Shown in pieces: positions 23,091-33,150 of a stretch of DNA of 64,000 nucleotides. The stretch comes from Brachypodium distachyon. Its lineage: Eukaryota > Streptophyta > Magnoliopsida > Poales > Poaceae. The notes beneath the pieces are model-generated. The model worked only from the letters and a program-made list of their open reading frames with translations, had not been told where the DNA came from and ran no database searches. The position numbers were made by a program, and so were the translations under genes. The DNA lies in contig NC_016131.3 in the NCBI RefSeq assembly GCF_000005505.3, positions 8,081,501-8,145,500 on the forward strand, read 5' to 3'. Numbering within the stretch: the stretch's first letter is position 1; every line of letters begins with the position of its first letter.

Positions 23091-25530
23091 ACCTCGGGAT
23101 CGTGCGCCCCCTGGGGCGCATCACGCTGCCGGTGACCTTTGGGTCCCGGGAGGCGTTCAGGACCGAACACATAGTGTTCGACGTGGCGCACACCCCGTTG
23201 CCCTACAACAGGATCCTTGGTTGGCCAGCGCTGATCAAGTTCATGGCGGCTACGCATTCCGCCTACGGCGTGATCCGTATATGGAGTTCTCTCCATCAGG
23301 TGCGACCTCAAGGACGCGGCCTGGTGCGTTGGCGAGGTCGTCAGGGCTGCCGCCGCAGCTGACGCCGGTGACGAGGACGTTGCCGGAGACGAAGGCTCGC
23401 CGGGCGACGGCCCGGCAATGAAGAGCTTGCTGGGCGAAGCGCAGGCTCGAGCTCGTGCCCCGGCAAGGGACAGAAGCTCCAGGAGGAGGCCGCCGGGGTG
23501 AAGAAGTTGCCCCTCCAAGCTGGCAACAAGGAGCGCACCGTCACCGTCGGTGCGAACCTTACTGCCAAATAGGAAAGCGCCCTCGTCACTTTCCTCCGGG
23601 AGAATGCCGACGTTTTCGCTTGAGAACCGTCGGACCTTCCCGGAGTTCCTAGGAAGGTGATCGAGCATCGACTCGCGGTGCGTCCGGACGCCCACCCCAT
23701 TAAGCAGGAGCTTTGACGGCAAGCACAGGAGCGCAAAAATTTCATCAAGCAAGAGGTGGACAAGCTCAAGGCTGCCGGGGCTATCAGGGAAGTTCTGTAC
23801 CCCACTTGGTTAGCTAACCCTGTAGTAGTGCCTAAAGCAGGGAACAAGCTTCGCATGTGCGTAGATTTTACTGATCTAAACCGTGAATGTCTCAAGGATC
23901 CCTTCCCTGTACCCCGTATCGATCAAATAGTTGATTCCACCGCTGGTTGTGACTTGGTGAGTTTTTTAGATGCTTTTTCCGGCTACCATCAAATTAAGAT
24001 GGCGGTCGAGGATGAGGAGAAAACAACGTTCATCACCCCGGTTGGCTGCTACTGTTATACATGCCTGCCTTTCGGGTTGAAGAACGCGGGCTCGACGTTC
24101 CAGCGCGCGTTGCGCGAATGCTTGGGACCCTAGCTAGGCCGGAACGTGGAGGCCTACATGGACGACATCGTCTTCAAATCGAAGCGCGGGGACTCGCTGA
24201 TTGGTGACCTGCGGGAAACGTTTAATAACCTCCGCAGGATCAAACTCAAGCTGAACCCCGAGAAGTGCACCTTCGGTGTGGACTCGGGTCAGCTTCTGAG
24301 TTTCTTGGTTTCGCACAGGGGGATACAAGCCAACCCACAGAAGATAAAGGCTGTCAAGAAGATGGAGGCTCTCTGCAAGGTGAAGGATGTCCAGCGCCTC
24401 AACGGCTCCGTTGCTGCGCTGGGCCGCTTCATTTCAAGGTTGGGCGAATGCGCCCTACCTTTCTTCAAGCTGATGAAGAAGAAGGGCCCGATAGAATGGA
24501 CCCCCGAGGCCGAGGCGGCGTTCCAATCTGAAACAGTACCTGAAGTCGCCGCCCGTCCTCGTCGCCCCCAAGCCGGGCGAGCCGCTGCTACTCTACCTAG
24601 CGACGACTGACCAGGTGGTCAGCTCGGTGCTGGTTCCTGAAAAGGAGGAAGATGTTCCGGGGACCGAGGTTGCGGGGCAGGGGGCTGAACGGCCCCCGGC
24701 AACCGCCTCGGAACCAGGGACCACCCACGAGCCGGCAGCTCCAGCATCGCGCAAGCGGCTCGTGCAGCACCCCGTGTACTTCGTCAGCACGGTGCTGCGC
24801 GACGCCCGTGGAAGGAACCCCCAGCTGCAGAAGCTCCTCTTGGGGATTCTCTTTGCATCCCGCAAGCTGCGCCACTACTTCCAGGCGCACCGCGTCACGG
24901 TGGTGTCGGGATTCTGCCTCGAGCGGGCTCTCACCAACCGCGAAGCCACTGGGAGGTTTGCAGAGTGGAGGATGGAGCTGTCAGAATTTGACCTCCTCTT
25001 CGCCAACTCCAAGAGCATCAAGAGTGCGGGCCTGGCGGACTTCGTCGCGGAATGGACATCGACAAGCATGGAAGAGGAGGAGCCGGAGACCAGCCTGCCC
25101 GGCAGGTTGGACGAAGGCCGCTGGGTCCTCTACTTCGACGGCGCGTTCAGGCTCCAAGGAGCTGGCGCCGGGTCGTCATCGAGTGGCCAACAGGGGACCA
25201 ACTGAGGTTCGCTGTCCAACTCGATTTCCCGAACTCCACCAACAACACGGCGGAGTACGAGGGCTTGCTCGCCGGGTTACGGACATCGATCGCCCTCGAC
25301 ATCAAGCGCCTGATGGTTCGCAGGGACTCCCAGCTCGTATCAACCAGGTGAACAAGGACTACGACTGCCCGCAGATGGCACAGTACGTGGAGGAAGTCCG
25401 CAAGCTGGAACGCAAGTTCAAGGGTTTGCAGTTCGAACACGTCAAGCGGAAGGACAATTTCGCGGCTGATGAGCTGTCCAAGATGGCAGCAGAGCGCCGG
25501 AAGCCCCGGCGGGGTGTTCTGCCAGAAGCA
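23091..25530 (+). pseudogene. Element B reverse transcriptase, RNase H and second (archaeal-type) RNase H
   Basis: After the protease tail, the RT starts near 23650. Fingers and palm motifs are visible (NPVVVPK, MCVDFTDLN, DPFPVPRIDQ, FLDAFSGYHQI, LPFGLKNAGSTFQ). The catalytic YMDD is at 24155-24166, after a stop at 24131. The conventional RNase H remnant spans about 24600-25060. A second RNase H follows (25100-25500), with DGAF, NTAEYEGLLAGLR and RRDSQLV carrying the D-E-D residues and RKDNFAADELSKMA at the end. This dual RNase H order is diagnostic of the Tat/Athila branch of plant Ty3/gypsy elements (established knowledge). Frameshifts at about 24530, 25150 and 25340 disable it. Confidence 0.85.
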
Positions 25531-26085
25531 AGCGGCTCCTTCAGTCGGCCCCAAGCCGGTTGCCGGGGAAGTCCCTCTGGCAACCGAAGGAAACCCCGCA
25601 ACAGCAGGGGTCCATGCCGCCGACATGGCAGCGTGCGTTGGCAGGGAGACCCCTCCCTGGGCGGTGGAAATCACCCGCTACTTGAGGGGGGAGGCTCTCC
25701 CGGAAGATGACGTTGCCGCGGAGCGAGTGGCGCAGCAAGCCAAAATGTACACTGTGGTGGATGGAAACCTCTACCGCAGGCGTGCAAGTGGAGTTAAGCT
25801 CATCTGCGTGCCGCAAGACGAAGGGCGCGCGCTGTTGGAGGAGATACATCGAGGCACATGCTCCCACCATGTGGCCTCCCGGGCTCTAGCCGGCAAGGCA
25901 TTTCGGCACGGTTTTTACTGGCCCACGGCCCTGGCCGGCGCGGAGCAGCTAGTGAAGACGTGCGAAGCGTGCCAGTTCCACTCGAAGAAAAGCAACCAGC
26001 CGGCGCAGGCCTTGCATGTCATCCCGGCCTCGTGGCCGTTCGCGGTCTGGGGGCTGGACATCGTCGGCAAGTTGCCGAGGGCGCG
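25531..26085 (+). pseudogene. Element B integrase, truncated after the zinc-binding domain
   Basis: The frame is open from about 25469. The H2C2 zinc-binding domain is complete: EEIHRGTCSHH...GFYWPT...CEACQFH (about 25838-25983). The catalytic core starts normally with WPFAVWGLDIVGKLPR (about 26029-26080), whose first catalytic Asp is present. Homology ends abruptly there, and the remaining core Asp and Glu and the C-terminal domain are absent. The following Ala/Gly/Val-rich translation is a shadow of sequence that reads sensibly on the other strand. Integration function is lost. Confidence 0.82.
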
Positions 26086-26830
26086 CGCCCTCTTGCTCGG
26101 CGTGGCGGGCGGAGGGTCGCCCCTCCCCCTTTTTCTCGCGCTCGCCGGTGAATCGGTCCGCGGGGGGTTGCGCCGGAGCGCGAAGCCCCGGAAGACCCCC
26201 CGAGCGGGCGGCGCTGTGGGCGCCCGTGGGGCTGCCGCGGCGTCAGGGGCTGCCCCCGGTGTGGATGCCGCCACGGCCCCGGCAGCTGCTGTTGAGGTAA
26301 CCGCCGCTGGGTCGCAGGCGGTCGCCGCCGGGGCGATCGCCGCCGTGGCTCCGGCGACCCCCACGGGTGTGGTCGCTGCCGAGGTACCGGCGGACGCCCC
26401 TAAGGCGGTTGCCACCACCGAGGTTGTAGTCGTCGTTGGGGGGGATGCCGCCGCTGGGGCGGGTGCCGCCGCAGCCGCTATGTACGCCCTTGATCTCCGC
26501 ACGATTAGGGGCATGTCGTCACTGTCCTCATCGTCGTCGTCCACAGGGACGACTTCTTGGGATGCCGCAGGCTGGCCCGCCCCGTCATCCAGAGAGTGGA
26601 GGGAGGGCCAGCTTATCTCCGACTCGCCCCCGCTCTCCTCAAGCACCTGCTTCCCGCGAGGTGCCGGCGGGGGAGCGCGCGGGGTCCGAGTGGGGGTTTC
26701 ATCCATCAATCCCCACTCGTTGTAGGGCGGGAAGGCGGCGACGATGTCGTTGAGCCCCGCAACGCCAGCGTGGAGGGAGATGACCCCCGGCGGGAACCCC
26801 GTTGTAGGGCGGGAAGGCGGCGACGATTTG
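26083..26830 (-). pseudogene. Antisense accessory ORF of element B (partial)
   Basis: Minus-strand frame open through the region: a Pro/Arg-rich stretch (ETPTRTPRAPPPAPRGK), then SEISWPSL, an acidic VDDDDEDSDDMPLIVRR block, then a long Ala/Pro/Thr-rich low-complexity part, then a basic KRGRG...SKRAR segment. Some Tat-lineage grass elements carry an antisense ORF downstream of pol (Grande is the known example), which fits the location. Coding status is inferred from the open frame, the coherent composition and the acidic/basic layout. It could instead be a shadow. The ends are chimeric: integrase antisense at the C-terminal end and unrelated DNA at the N-terminal end. Confidence 0.4.
26718..26827. 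repeat. 28-bp perfect direct repeat, 82-bp period
   Basis: The stretch from 26718 to 26745 recurs exactly at 26800-26827 (core GTTGTAGGGCGGGAAGGCGG). The second copy ends exactly where the GC-rich element B sequence gives way to unrelated AT-richer DNA. Confidence 0.9.
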
Positions 26831-26834
26831 TTTG

Positions 26835-27246
26835 CAATACGACCTTGCATTTGAGGACCCAGCTTATACACGGTATTTGGAAGGAGATTTGGGCATGAAT
26901 GTGGATTCGGGAGAGGGTGCTGGGTAGAATACAGTATGGGATGAAGCTTCATTTGTTGCCAGAATAGCTGAACTTGAAGCTCAGTTGGTTGAAGAGAAGT
27001 TGAATTCCAAGAAGCTTGGTGATGACAGTTTGAAATTGCAGTTTGAGTTGGCTGCCCAAGATCAATTGATAGCAGAACTGGAACAGAAGCTAGGAGCAGG
27101 GAAGAAGAGATAAAGGAGAACTGGAAGGGAAGGTGGCATTAGAGAAGAAGACGAGAGATGAATTGAAGTGTTTCGTTGTGGCTAGCTTTGGCGTTTGTGT
27201 CACATTATGGGATGTGCTTTTATGTGTATATGAAAAAATGTTGTGA
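26835..27246 (+). pseudogene. Fragment encoding a coiled-coil protein with hydrophobic tail
   Basis: A coding-like frame begins after the junction (EDPAYTRYLEGDLG) and meets a TAG near 26926. It continues as an E/L/K-rich coiled coil (RIAELEAQLVEEKL, DQLIAELEQKL), slips frame near 27110, and ends in a short hydrophobic segment (VVASFGVCVTLWDVLLCVY) before the TGA at 27244. A coiled coil plus C-terminal membrane-like segment is common in small grass zinc-finger (GRF-type) proteins, but no zinc finger is left here, so the family is unproven. It probably belongs to the MULE region to its right. Confidence 0.4.
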
Positions 27247-27716
27247 TCTGATCTATGGCTATGATTAGTTCGGTTTGTATGAGACTACTTGTGTACTGAA
27301 ATTCAGGCAAAAGCTACGTGTGGCTAAGTTAAATTTGAAGTGAACTGCTATTTGAACTGAAATGTGCTTTCAATGTTGCATTCAAAATTTGACAGAAATT
27401 TTGCTGAATATTGGCATATCTTGTTGACAGGATAACCATATAGATGCACACCATGACAGAAAAAAAAACATACAAATTTCAGTTCAAAGTTTCAAACCAA
27501 CACCACTAAAGCATAAAGGCCAGAGTGCCTATGCAACATACTAGTCATATCAGTTACAACCAACATAGTTTCTAGTTTCACATGACACTAGAACTACCAA
27601 AATGACACAATTTCAGGCAATCACTTAACAGTTTGCAGAACCATCGCATAGTAGCCAAATTCACACAGTTTGGCACAACAAAATGACATAGTTTCACAAA
27701 CACAAACTCATTTACG
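27247..27716. other. AT-rich non-coding DNA between two gene-like fragments
   Basis: No ORF or recognisable repeat. It may be the 3' flanks of the convergent fragments on either side. Confidence 0.4.
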
Positions 27717-28172
27717 TCTTGCTTCCATTATCTTGGTCCCTTTGCCCCTACATGTGCCTCTACCTCTAACTGGTGTCAGCTTCCCCCTAGAACTCTGCCC
27801 TTGTTCATAACCTTCACTGAATCTGGATGGAATCCCGCAAACATATTTTCTTGTTGGCCTTCCTTCACGAGCATGCCTTGCTGGAGCTCGAGGTGCAGAA
27901 GGAGCATGCCTTGGTGTTCTTTCTCCTCCTCATGTTCACTTTCTTCTGAAGAATCACTCTCCAAGGAAGAATCATCTGAATAAGAGAACTCTGAAACAAC
28001 TGGCTCCTTCTCCTTCCCCTTCCCCTCCCCCTTCATGTTAGCAGGCTCTACTTCTCCATCCCTTGTATTCTCTGGCCTCTCATTGATTGCCAGCATTTGG
28101 ACAACAGATGTGCACACTTTGTTGTGTACCAATATTTGCTGGATTCTCCTCCTCTGCAACTGCAAACTTTAA
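27717..28172 (-). pseudogene. Minus-strand acidic/basic ORF remnant of the MULE region
   Basis: The minus-strand ORF at 27776-28165 begins QLQRRRIQQILVHNK. It has a Ser/Glu-rich acidic stretch (SYSDDSSLESDSSEESEHEEE) followed by a Gly/Arg-rich basic tail in a shifted frame (near 27717-27790, VRGRGTCRGKG). The layout is compatible with an accessory nuclear protein of a Mutator-like element. No domain is recognised. Confidence 0.35.
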
Positions 28173-28205
28173 TTGCCTTCTCTGATGCCAACTTTATGGA
28201 CAACT

Positions 28206-28650
28206 GGTCTAAATATTATGTCCGGTAGTAATATGTTTTGATAGACTAGATTTTTTCTGATGCCGTACTGTTTAGTATTTGACACATATTAATATTTAGA
28301 CCAGTTGGCCATAATATGATGTGCACACTTTGTTGTGTACCATAATTGCGTCTAAATATTATGGCCGGTAGTAATATGTTTTGATAGACTAGATTTTTTC
28401 TGATGCCGTACTGTTTAGTATTTGACACATATTAATATTTTAAATCTGTCGTACTGCTTAGTATTTGACGCGTCTAAATAGTATGGCCGGTAGTAATATG
28501 TTTTGATAGGCTAGATTTTATTTATGCCCTACTGTTTAGTATTTGACGCGTATTAATATTTTTAATATGCCGTACTGCTTAGTATTTGACGCGTCCTAAT
28601 ATTTTTTATATGCCGTACTGCTTAGTATTTGACGCGTCTAAATATTTTTT
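28206..28650. repeat. Tandem repeats upstream of the MULE transposase
   Basis: Three to four imperfect units, each about 100-145 bp. They are built from CTAAATATTATGGCCGGTAG, ATGTTTTGATAGACTAGATT, GCCGTACTGTTTAGTATTTG and ACGCGTCTAAATA, and get shorter towards the ORF. A CACACTTTGTTGTGTACC motif occurs both at 28110 and at 28324. They sit exactly where the transposase promoter should be. Confidence 0.85.
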
Positions 28651-28662
28651 TAGGCATCAGAG

Positions 28663-31387
28663 ATGTCCGGTGTAATGAAGTTTGTTTTTTACTATGGTTC
28701 CGGTACTGTCTTAACAACCGAGCACGGAGCTGATTTGAGTCAGTTTAAGTATGTGGAGTTGGATCTAACGGCCCCTCAAACATGGACGTTTAGTCAGTTG
28801 CAGGAATGGTTGGTAGGATGTTTAGCGCTCAATCCTGAAACATACACTGTCCGTGTGCAAGCATTGTGGACCAAGTCAAGTTCAAATATTTTCTGGGTTT
28901 TGAGGCCGATAGACCGGACATCAAAGTGGGTGCACTGGTTAGAAAGTTGCGAGAAAAGGGGAACTACACCTGTCGCCTTAATCGAGGTTATCGCTCATGA
29001 GACCAATCCAGCTGAAGACGAGGGTGAATCAAGTTATGACTTGTCCAATGCAAACTCTGTGTCGAATGCTGGAGGTGGTGGTTATGAATCAGGCCAGAGC
29101 TCCGGGACAGTAGGAGAGGATGAGTACACTGGTGAGGCAGATGCGGACGAAGAAGATGGTCACTTGCAGAACCAGATGGAGGATGAAGATACAGATGGTC
29201 GTAGTTCTTATGACGATGAGTCTCATGAGTCGAACGAAGAGGAGGTGCCGATTCCTGCATCATGGAATCAGGACTTCTCTTCAGCTATGACCGTGAACGA
29301 TGGGCACGACTCTGCATGGCAATATCATCAGAACAACATTGCGAAGGGTGTCAAATTTCCTGACAAGAAACATCTGCAGGATGCAATAATTGCTTGGGCA
29401 ATGTCCACGCAAAGGGTTTTCAAAACAATAGTCTCTTCACTAAAATATCTGACAATGGAGTGCGAACAAATAGATTGTCCCGGGAGGGTGCATGGCTATG
29501 TTCCTAAGTATGACACAGATTGGGTTGTGGATGACTTGGTGTTGCACACATGTGTCATTCCCAGTATCACTCAAGACCATCGTAACCTCTCGTCGACGCT
29601 TCTTGCTCGGTTGCTTTACGCGGAGATAGTGGAGAGCAAAACAATGGAAGTGAAGGCTATCATGCATAAGGTCAGGGTAAGGTTTAAGTACAACATTTCG
29701 TATGGCAAGGCTTGGAGGGCTAAGCAGAGGGCTCTTGAGGAAAGATTTGGTTCGTTTCTCGACTCGTACGACTCTGTTGTCCGCCTCCTCCATACACTGC
29801 AAGCCCGTAATCCAGGCACCTATGTCGACATCCAACACTTCCTGCACCCAGAGTATCCAACTGTGAGGGTGCTGCAACGACTGTTCTTCACTTTCGGTGT
29901 ATGCCTCCAAGCTTCACTCATTGTCGACCGGTGATATGCGTAGATGACACTTTTCTCACTGGCAAATACAGGGGGCAGATCTTGACCGCCATTGGTCAAG
30001 ACGGCAACAATCAAATCGTTCCGCTCGCATTTGCTTTCGTGGAGTGTGAGAGCACAGAAAGTTGGTTATGGTTTTTCAGGCAGCTCAAGAGAGCAGTTGT
30101 ACATGATAAGCCAAATGTGTGCATCGTTCATGACAGACATGCAGGCATACTCAGTGCGATAAGGACACTGACAAACCCTGGGCCTGATGAACAAACTCCA
30201 TGGCAGGACATGCAGAGTCGTTGGTGCATGCAGCATTTGGGGCCAACTTCTTCTCGTAGTTCAGGAACAAGTCATTTATGAATCTATTCAAGAAACTCTG
30301 CAAACAGAACCAAAAGTGGAAGTATACTAAGATACGTGGTTATCTTGATAAGTTCACGAAGAAACATGTTAGGGAGAGGACAGCGGCACGAAACGCAGCG
30401 GTAGCAGCACATGTAGCAGCAGTGGCTGCACAGACAGCAGTTGGAACAGGACCATCTGAGGAAGAACCTATTGGGCTTTATGACTTGCCAGGGTTTGACC
30501 CACCCGGCACTAGGAGAAGGGTTGGGAGGCAGATTAAAAACTTTCAGCAGTGGATAGAGCACGAGCCTCTGGAGCGGTGGTCTTTGCTGCACGACACACA
30601 TGGCGCTAGGTATGGCGTCATGACTACTAACCTGGCAGAAACATACAACTTTTTCCTAAGGGGAAATAGGGCTTTACTACTTACAACCATCGTCGAGGGT
30701 ATTTTCCATGGCACGGTGAAGTATTTCAGAGATAGACGCCAGAGAGCTGAAATGCATATCATGAACAACCCAAATACACCGTATTGTGAAAAGATTATGA
30801 AGTACATGGATGAGAAGATGGAAAAAGCTAGGTCTCATACTGTCGTCGCCATCGGTAATTAAGAACACAGGTTTGAGGTGCGCTTGCCAACTGACAAGTT
30901 CGGTTGTGGAAATGAATTGAGGACACAGGAGGTGAAGATTGGAAATGAAGCGTGGCCAGCGTGTGAGTTCACCTACAACAAACCAAAGTTGTTTCACCTT
31001 CCTTGCTCACATGTACTTGCTGCTTGCGGGCAGCTAGGGATGGACGCAATCTCATTTGTGTCTCCCTATTACCTGAAAGAGTCTGTGCTTAGCACATGGA
31101 CGGGTGAGATGCTAGGGTTTCGTGCAATGGGCAATTTCAACAAGGTAACCCCTGGTGAAAGGCGGTACATCCCTGACCCCGGGCTACTGCGGACAGGCAT
31201 AGGCAGACGCCCGTCTAGGCGCATCCGAAATGATATGTATGAATCTGAAGCCGGAGGACCTTCACGACAATGTTTTCTATGCAACCATTTTGGCCATAGG
31301 GACACTTATTGTTCAACTTTCGGTACTGGCGGAGCTACTGCCCGTGGAAGAGGGAGACGTGGACGACAAGGGAGAGGAAGAAACTAG
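28663..31387 (+). pseudogene. Mutator-like element (MULE) transposase, mudrA-type, broken
   Basis: The ATG at 28663 opens a 423-codon frame. An N-terminal PB1-like domain (about 28675-29000) is followed by an acidic Ser/Glu linker and a MuDR-type DNA-binding region (KGVKFPDKKHLQDAI...). A frameshift at about 29910 leads to the MULE DDE domain (ICVDDTFLTGKYRGQI, AFAFVECESTESWLWFF, IVHDRHAGI). A second frameshift near 30240, with a TAG, leads to a helical C-terminal section ending in an in-frame TAA at 30860. Past this stop the frame has a SWIM-type zinc finger (FHLPCSHVLAAC) and a CCHC-like knuckle (CFLCNHFGHRDTYC), then a GRGRRGRQGRGR tail. The domain order matches autonomous plant MULEs; four lesions make it inactive. 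Confidence 0.88.
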
Positions 31388-31389
31388 AC

Positions 31390-31735
31390 TATGGCCTTAA
31401 TATGTACTCTATGTGAAACTATGTGTTAATTTGTACTCTATGTTTTAATTTGTACTCTGTGTAGAACTATGTTATAATTTGTACTCTATGTGAAACTATG
31501 TTTTAATTTGTACTCTATGTGAAACTATGTGTTAATTTGTACTCTATGTTTTAATTTGTACTCTATGTTTTAATTTGTACTCTATGTGAAACTATGTGTT
31601 AATTTGTGCCCTATGTTTTAATTTGTACTCTGTATGGAACTATGTGTTAATTTGTACGCTTTGTTCAACTATGTTTTAATATGTACTCTCAGTTTAACTA
31701 TGCTTAACTTTGTATTGTATGTCTAACTATGTTCA
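31390..31735. repeat. Short tandem repeats after the MULE transposase
   Basis: Repeated AATTTGTACTCTATGT and GAAACTATGTTTT blocks, with a basic period of about 22-29 bp and more than a dozen degenerate copies. They start right after the transposase stop. Confidence 0.85.
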
Positions 31736-31753
31736 TAAATGTTGCAGGTACAA

Positions 31754-32280
31754 AATGGAGAGAGTATCATTGCTATCTTCGGACATTGAGAGTAAGCATC
31801 GGGCTGCTCGATTGGTGGCGCATCCTGGGAGTGTCGAGCCCCTTGTCATGCGCACTCCTAAGGAAAATTGGATGATACACCCTGCTTGCATTCAACGGTA
31901 TTTATTCATTCATCCATTGCATGTTCATTTTATTTATTCATACCTTGCATGTCCATTTTATTTATTCATCCATTGTATGTCCATTTTATTTATTCATCCT
32001 TTGCATGTACATTTTATTTATTCATCCTTTGCATGTCCATTTTATTTGTTCATCCCTTGCATGTCCCTTACTGAAAGAGCATAGGGAGGAACAACGTCGT
32101 TACTTTGATGAAGCACTAAGGAATAACAGAGAGAAAGCGCTTGAGATGCAAGAGGAGGAACAAAGGCGCAAGGATGCTCGTGAGGCAGAAAGGGAGAGGC
32201 AAAGAGAAAGGGCCGCCGTGGCAAAGGCTGCAGAAGAATGTGGCGATACGAGCGGAAAATGGCCTAAGTGGACTCAGTAG
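31754..32280 (+). pseudogene. Fragment of a MULE-linked gene, possibly plant-mobile-domain type
   Basis: The ATG at 31754 starts ERVSLLSSDIESKHRAARLV...MIHPACIQRY, then runs into a tandem repeat that begins with GT like a splice donor. After the repeat a charged coiled-coil frame (HREEQRRYFDEALRNN...KGKWPKWTQ-like end) reads to the TAG at 32278. The N-terminal part recalls plant mobile domain / PP7-long-form-like proteins that ride in grass MULEs, but it is too short to prove it. The repeat may be an expanded intron. Confidence 0.35.
31905..32065. repeat. Tandem repeat, about 29-bp unit
   Basis: Five to six copies of a unit built from TTATTCATCCTTTGCATGTC and CATTTTATT. In translation it gives the repetitive FIHPLHVHFIYS peptide, which is spurious. 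Confidence 0.9.
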
Positions 32281-32604
32281 TGCTTGTACTGTGTTTCAAT
32301 TGTATTTGCTATCTTTAATTATGTCCAATTGCGGTATTACCAATGTATGTTAATTTACTCGTGCCTTGGTTCCGTAGCAGCACATTATCGATGTATGTTA
32401 ATTTATCCAAATATCAAGTCTTTCAGTTCAAACAAACCGCAAAAAATCGACACAGAAATTGTCCAGCACATTATCGATGTATGTTGCTTTATGCAAGTTG
32501 TCAAGTCTTTTAGTTCAAAAAACCGCAAGGATTCGAGACAAAAATTGGGCCTCGGCCGTGTATGTATTGATCATGCAACCAACTAGCTTTGGTGAAGCTG
32601 ATTA

Positions 32605-32795
32605 GCCTAATTAGTTCCAATCGGTTTCGGCGAAACCGACTGCATCCAGTCGGCCTGGCCGAAATCGACTGCTCCAGTCGGCCTGGCCCAGGCCGACTGC
32701 ATCTTGCCGGACCCACGCTCTGCGAAGCATGCCTCCAGTCAGCCTGACCTAGGCTAACTGTGCCCATTCGGCCTGGGCGAGGCCGAGGCCGTATT
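32605..32795. repeat. GC-rich clustered imperfect palindromes
   Basis: About five copies of a roughly 32-bp motif around CAGTCGGCCTGGCC and GGCCGACTGC, each self-complementary (for example CGGTTTCGGCGAAACCG and GTCGGCCTGGCCCAGGCCGAC). They sit between the MULE gene fragments and the TIR, the position of subterminal repeats in DNA transposons. Confidence 0.7.
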
Positions 32796-33009
32796 ATTTT
32801 TGAAATTATTGAAAAACGCTATTATTTTTGAAAATGATTAAAAAAATCGTATTATTTTAAAAAGAAATTAGCTCGAAGAGACACCAAGCGGGAGTGAGAA
32901 GGAGGGGGGCAGAGTAAAAGTAGCTATCCTAACGGGTTAACGGGTCAGGTCGGGTCTGAGCTAACGTGGCACCTGACATGTGGGACCCACATGTAAGAAA
33001 TACCGTCAA

Positions 33010-33150
33010 CTGCGCTTAAACCGTTGTTTTGGGTGAAATGAGACAATTGGACACAAAACGTGTGGTTTTTCCGGACAAATTAGCAAAAGTGGGGGCTTGT
33101 TGTGAAGCCTACCTTAAAACATGTGGTTCTGTGAAATTTACTCTCTTTTT
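33010..33150. mobile_element. Right terminal inverted repeat of the MULE
   Basis: Reading inwards on the complementary strand, it begins GAGTAAATTTCACAGAACCA and continues through CACAACAAGCCCCCACTTTT. This recurrent TIR is known from grass Mutator-like elements. A CACATGTGGGACCCACATGT-like subterminal block precedes it near 32975. No matching left TIR was found to the left of the transposase, so the element is incomplete on that side. Confidence 0.5.

Noticed and set aside
25915..26952. Single 345-codon minus ORF taken as one gene
   Set aside because: Its C-terminal end is antisense to integrase and its N-terminal end crosses the junction at 26827, so only the middle can be genuine.
28206..28650. 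CRISPR-like spacing of repeats
   Set aside because: Units are imperfect and of unequal length with no unique spacers, and this is plant nuclear DNA.
31868..32084. ORFs with FIHPLHVHFIYS-type repeats
   Set aside because: Open in all three frames because of the 29-bp tandem repeat; not a protein.
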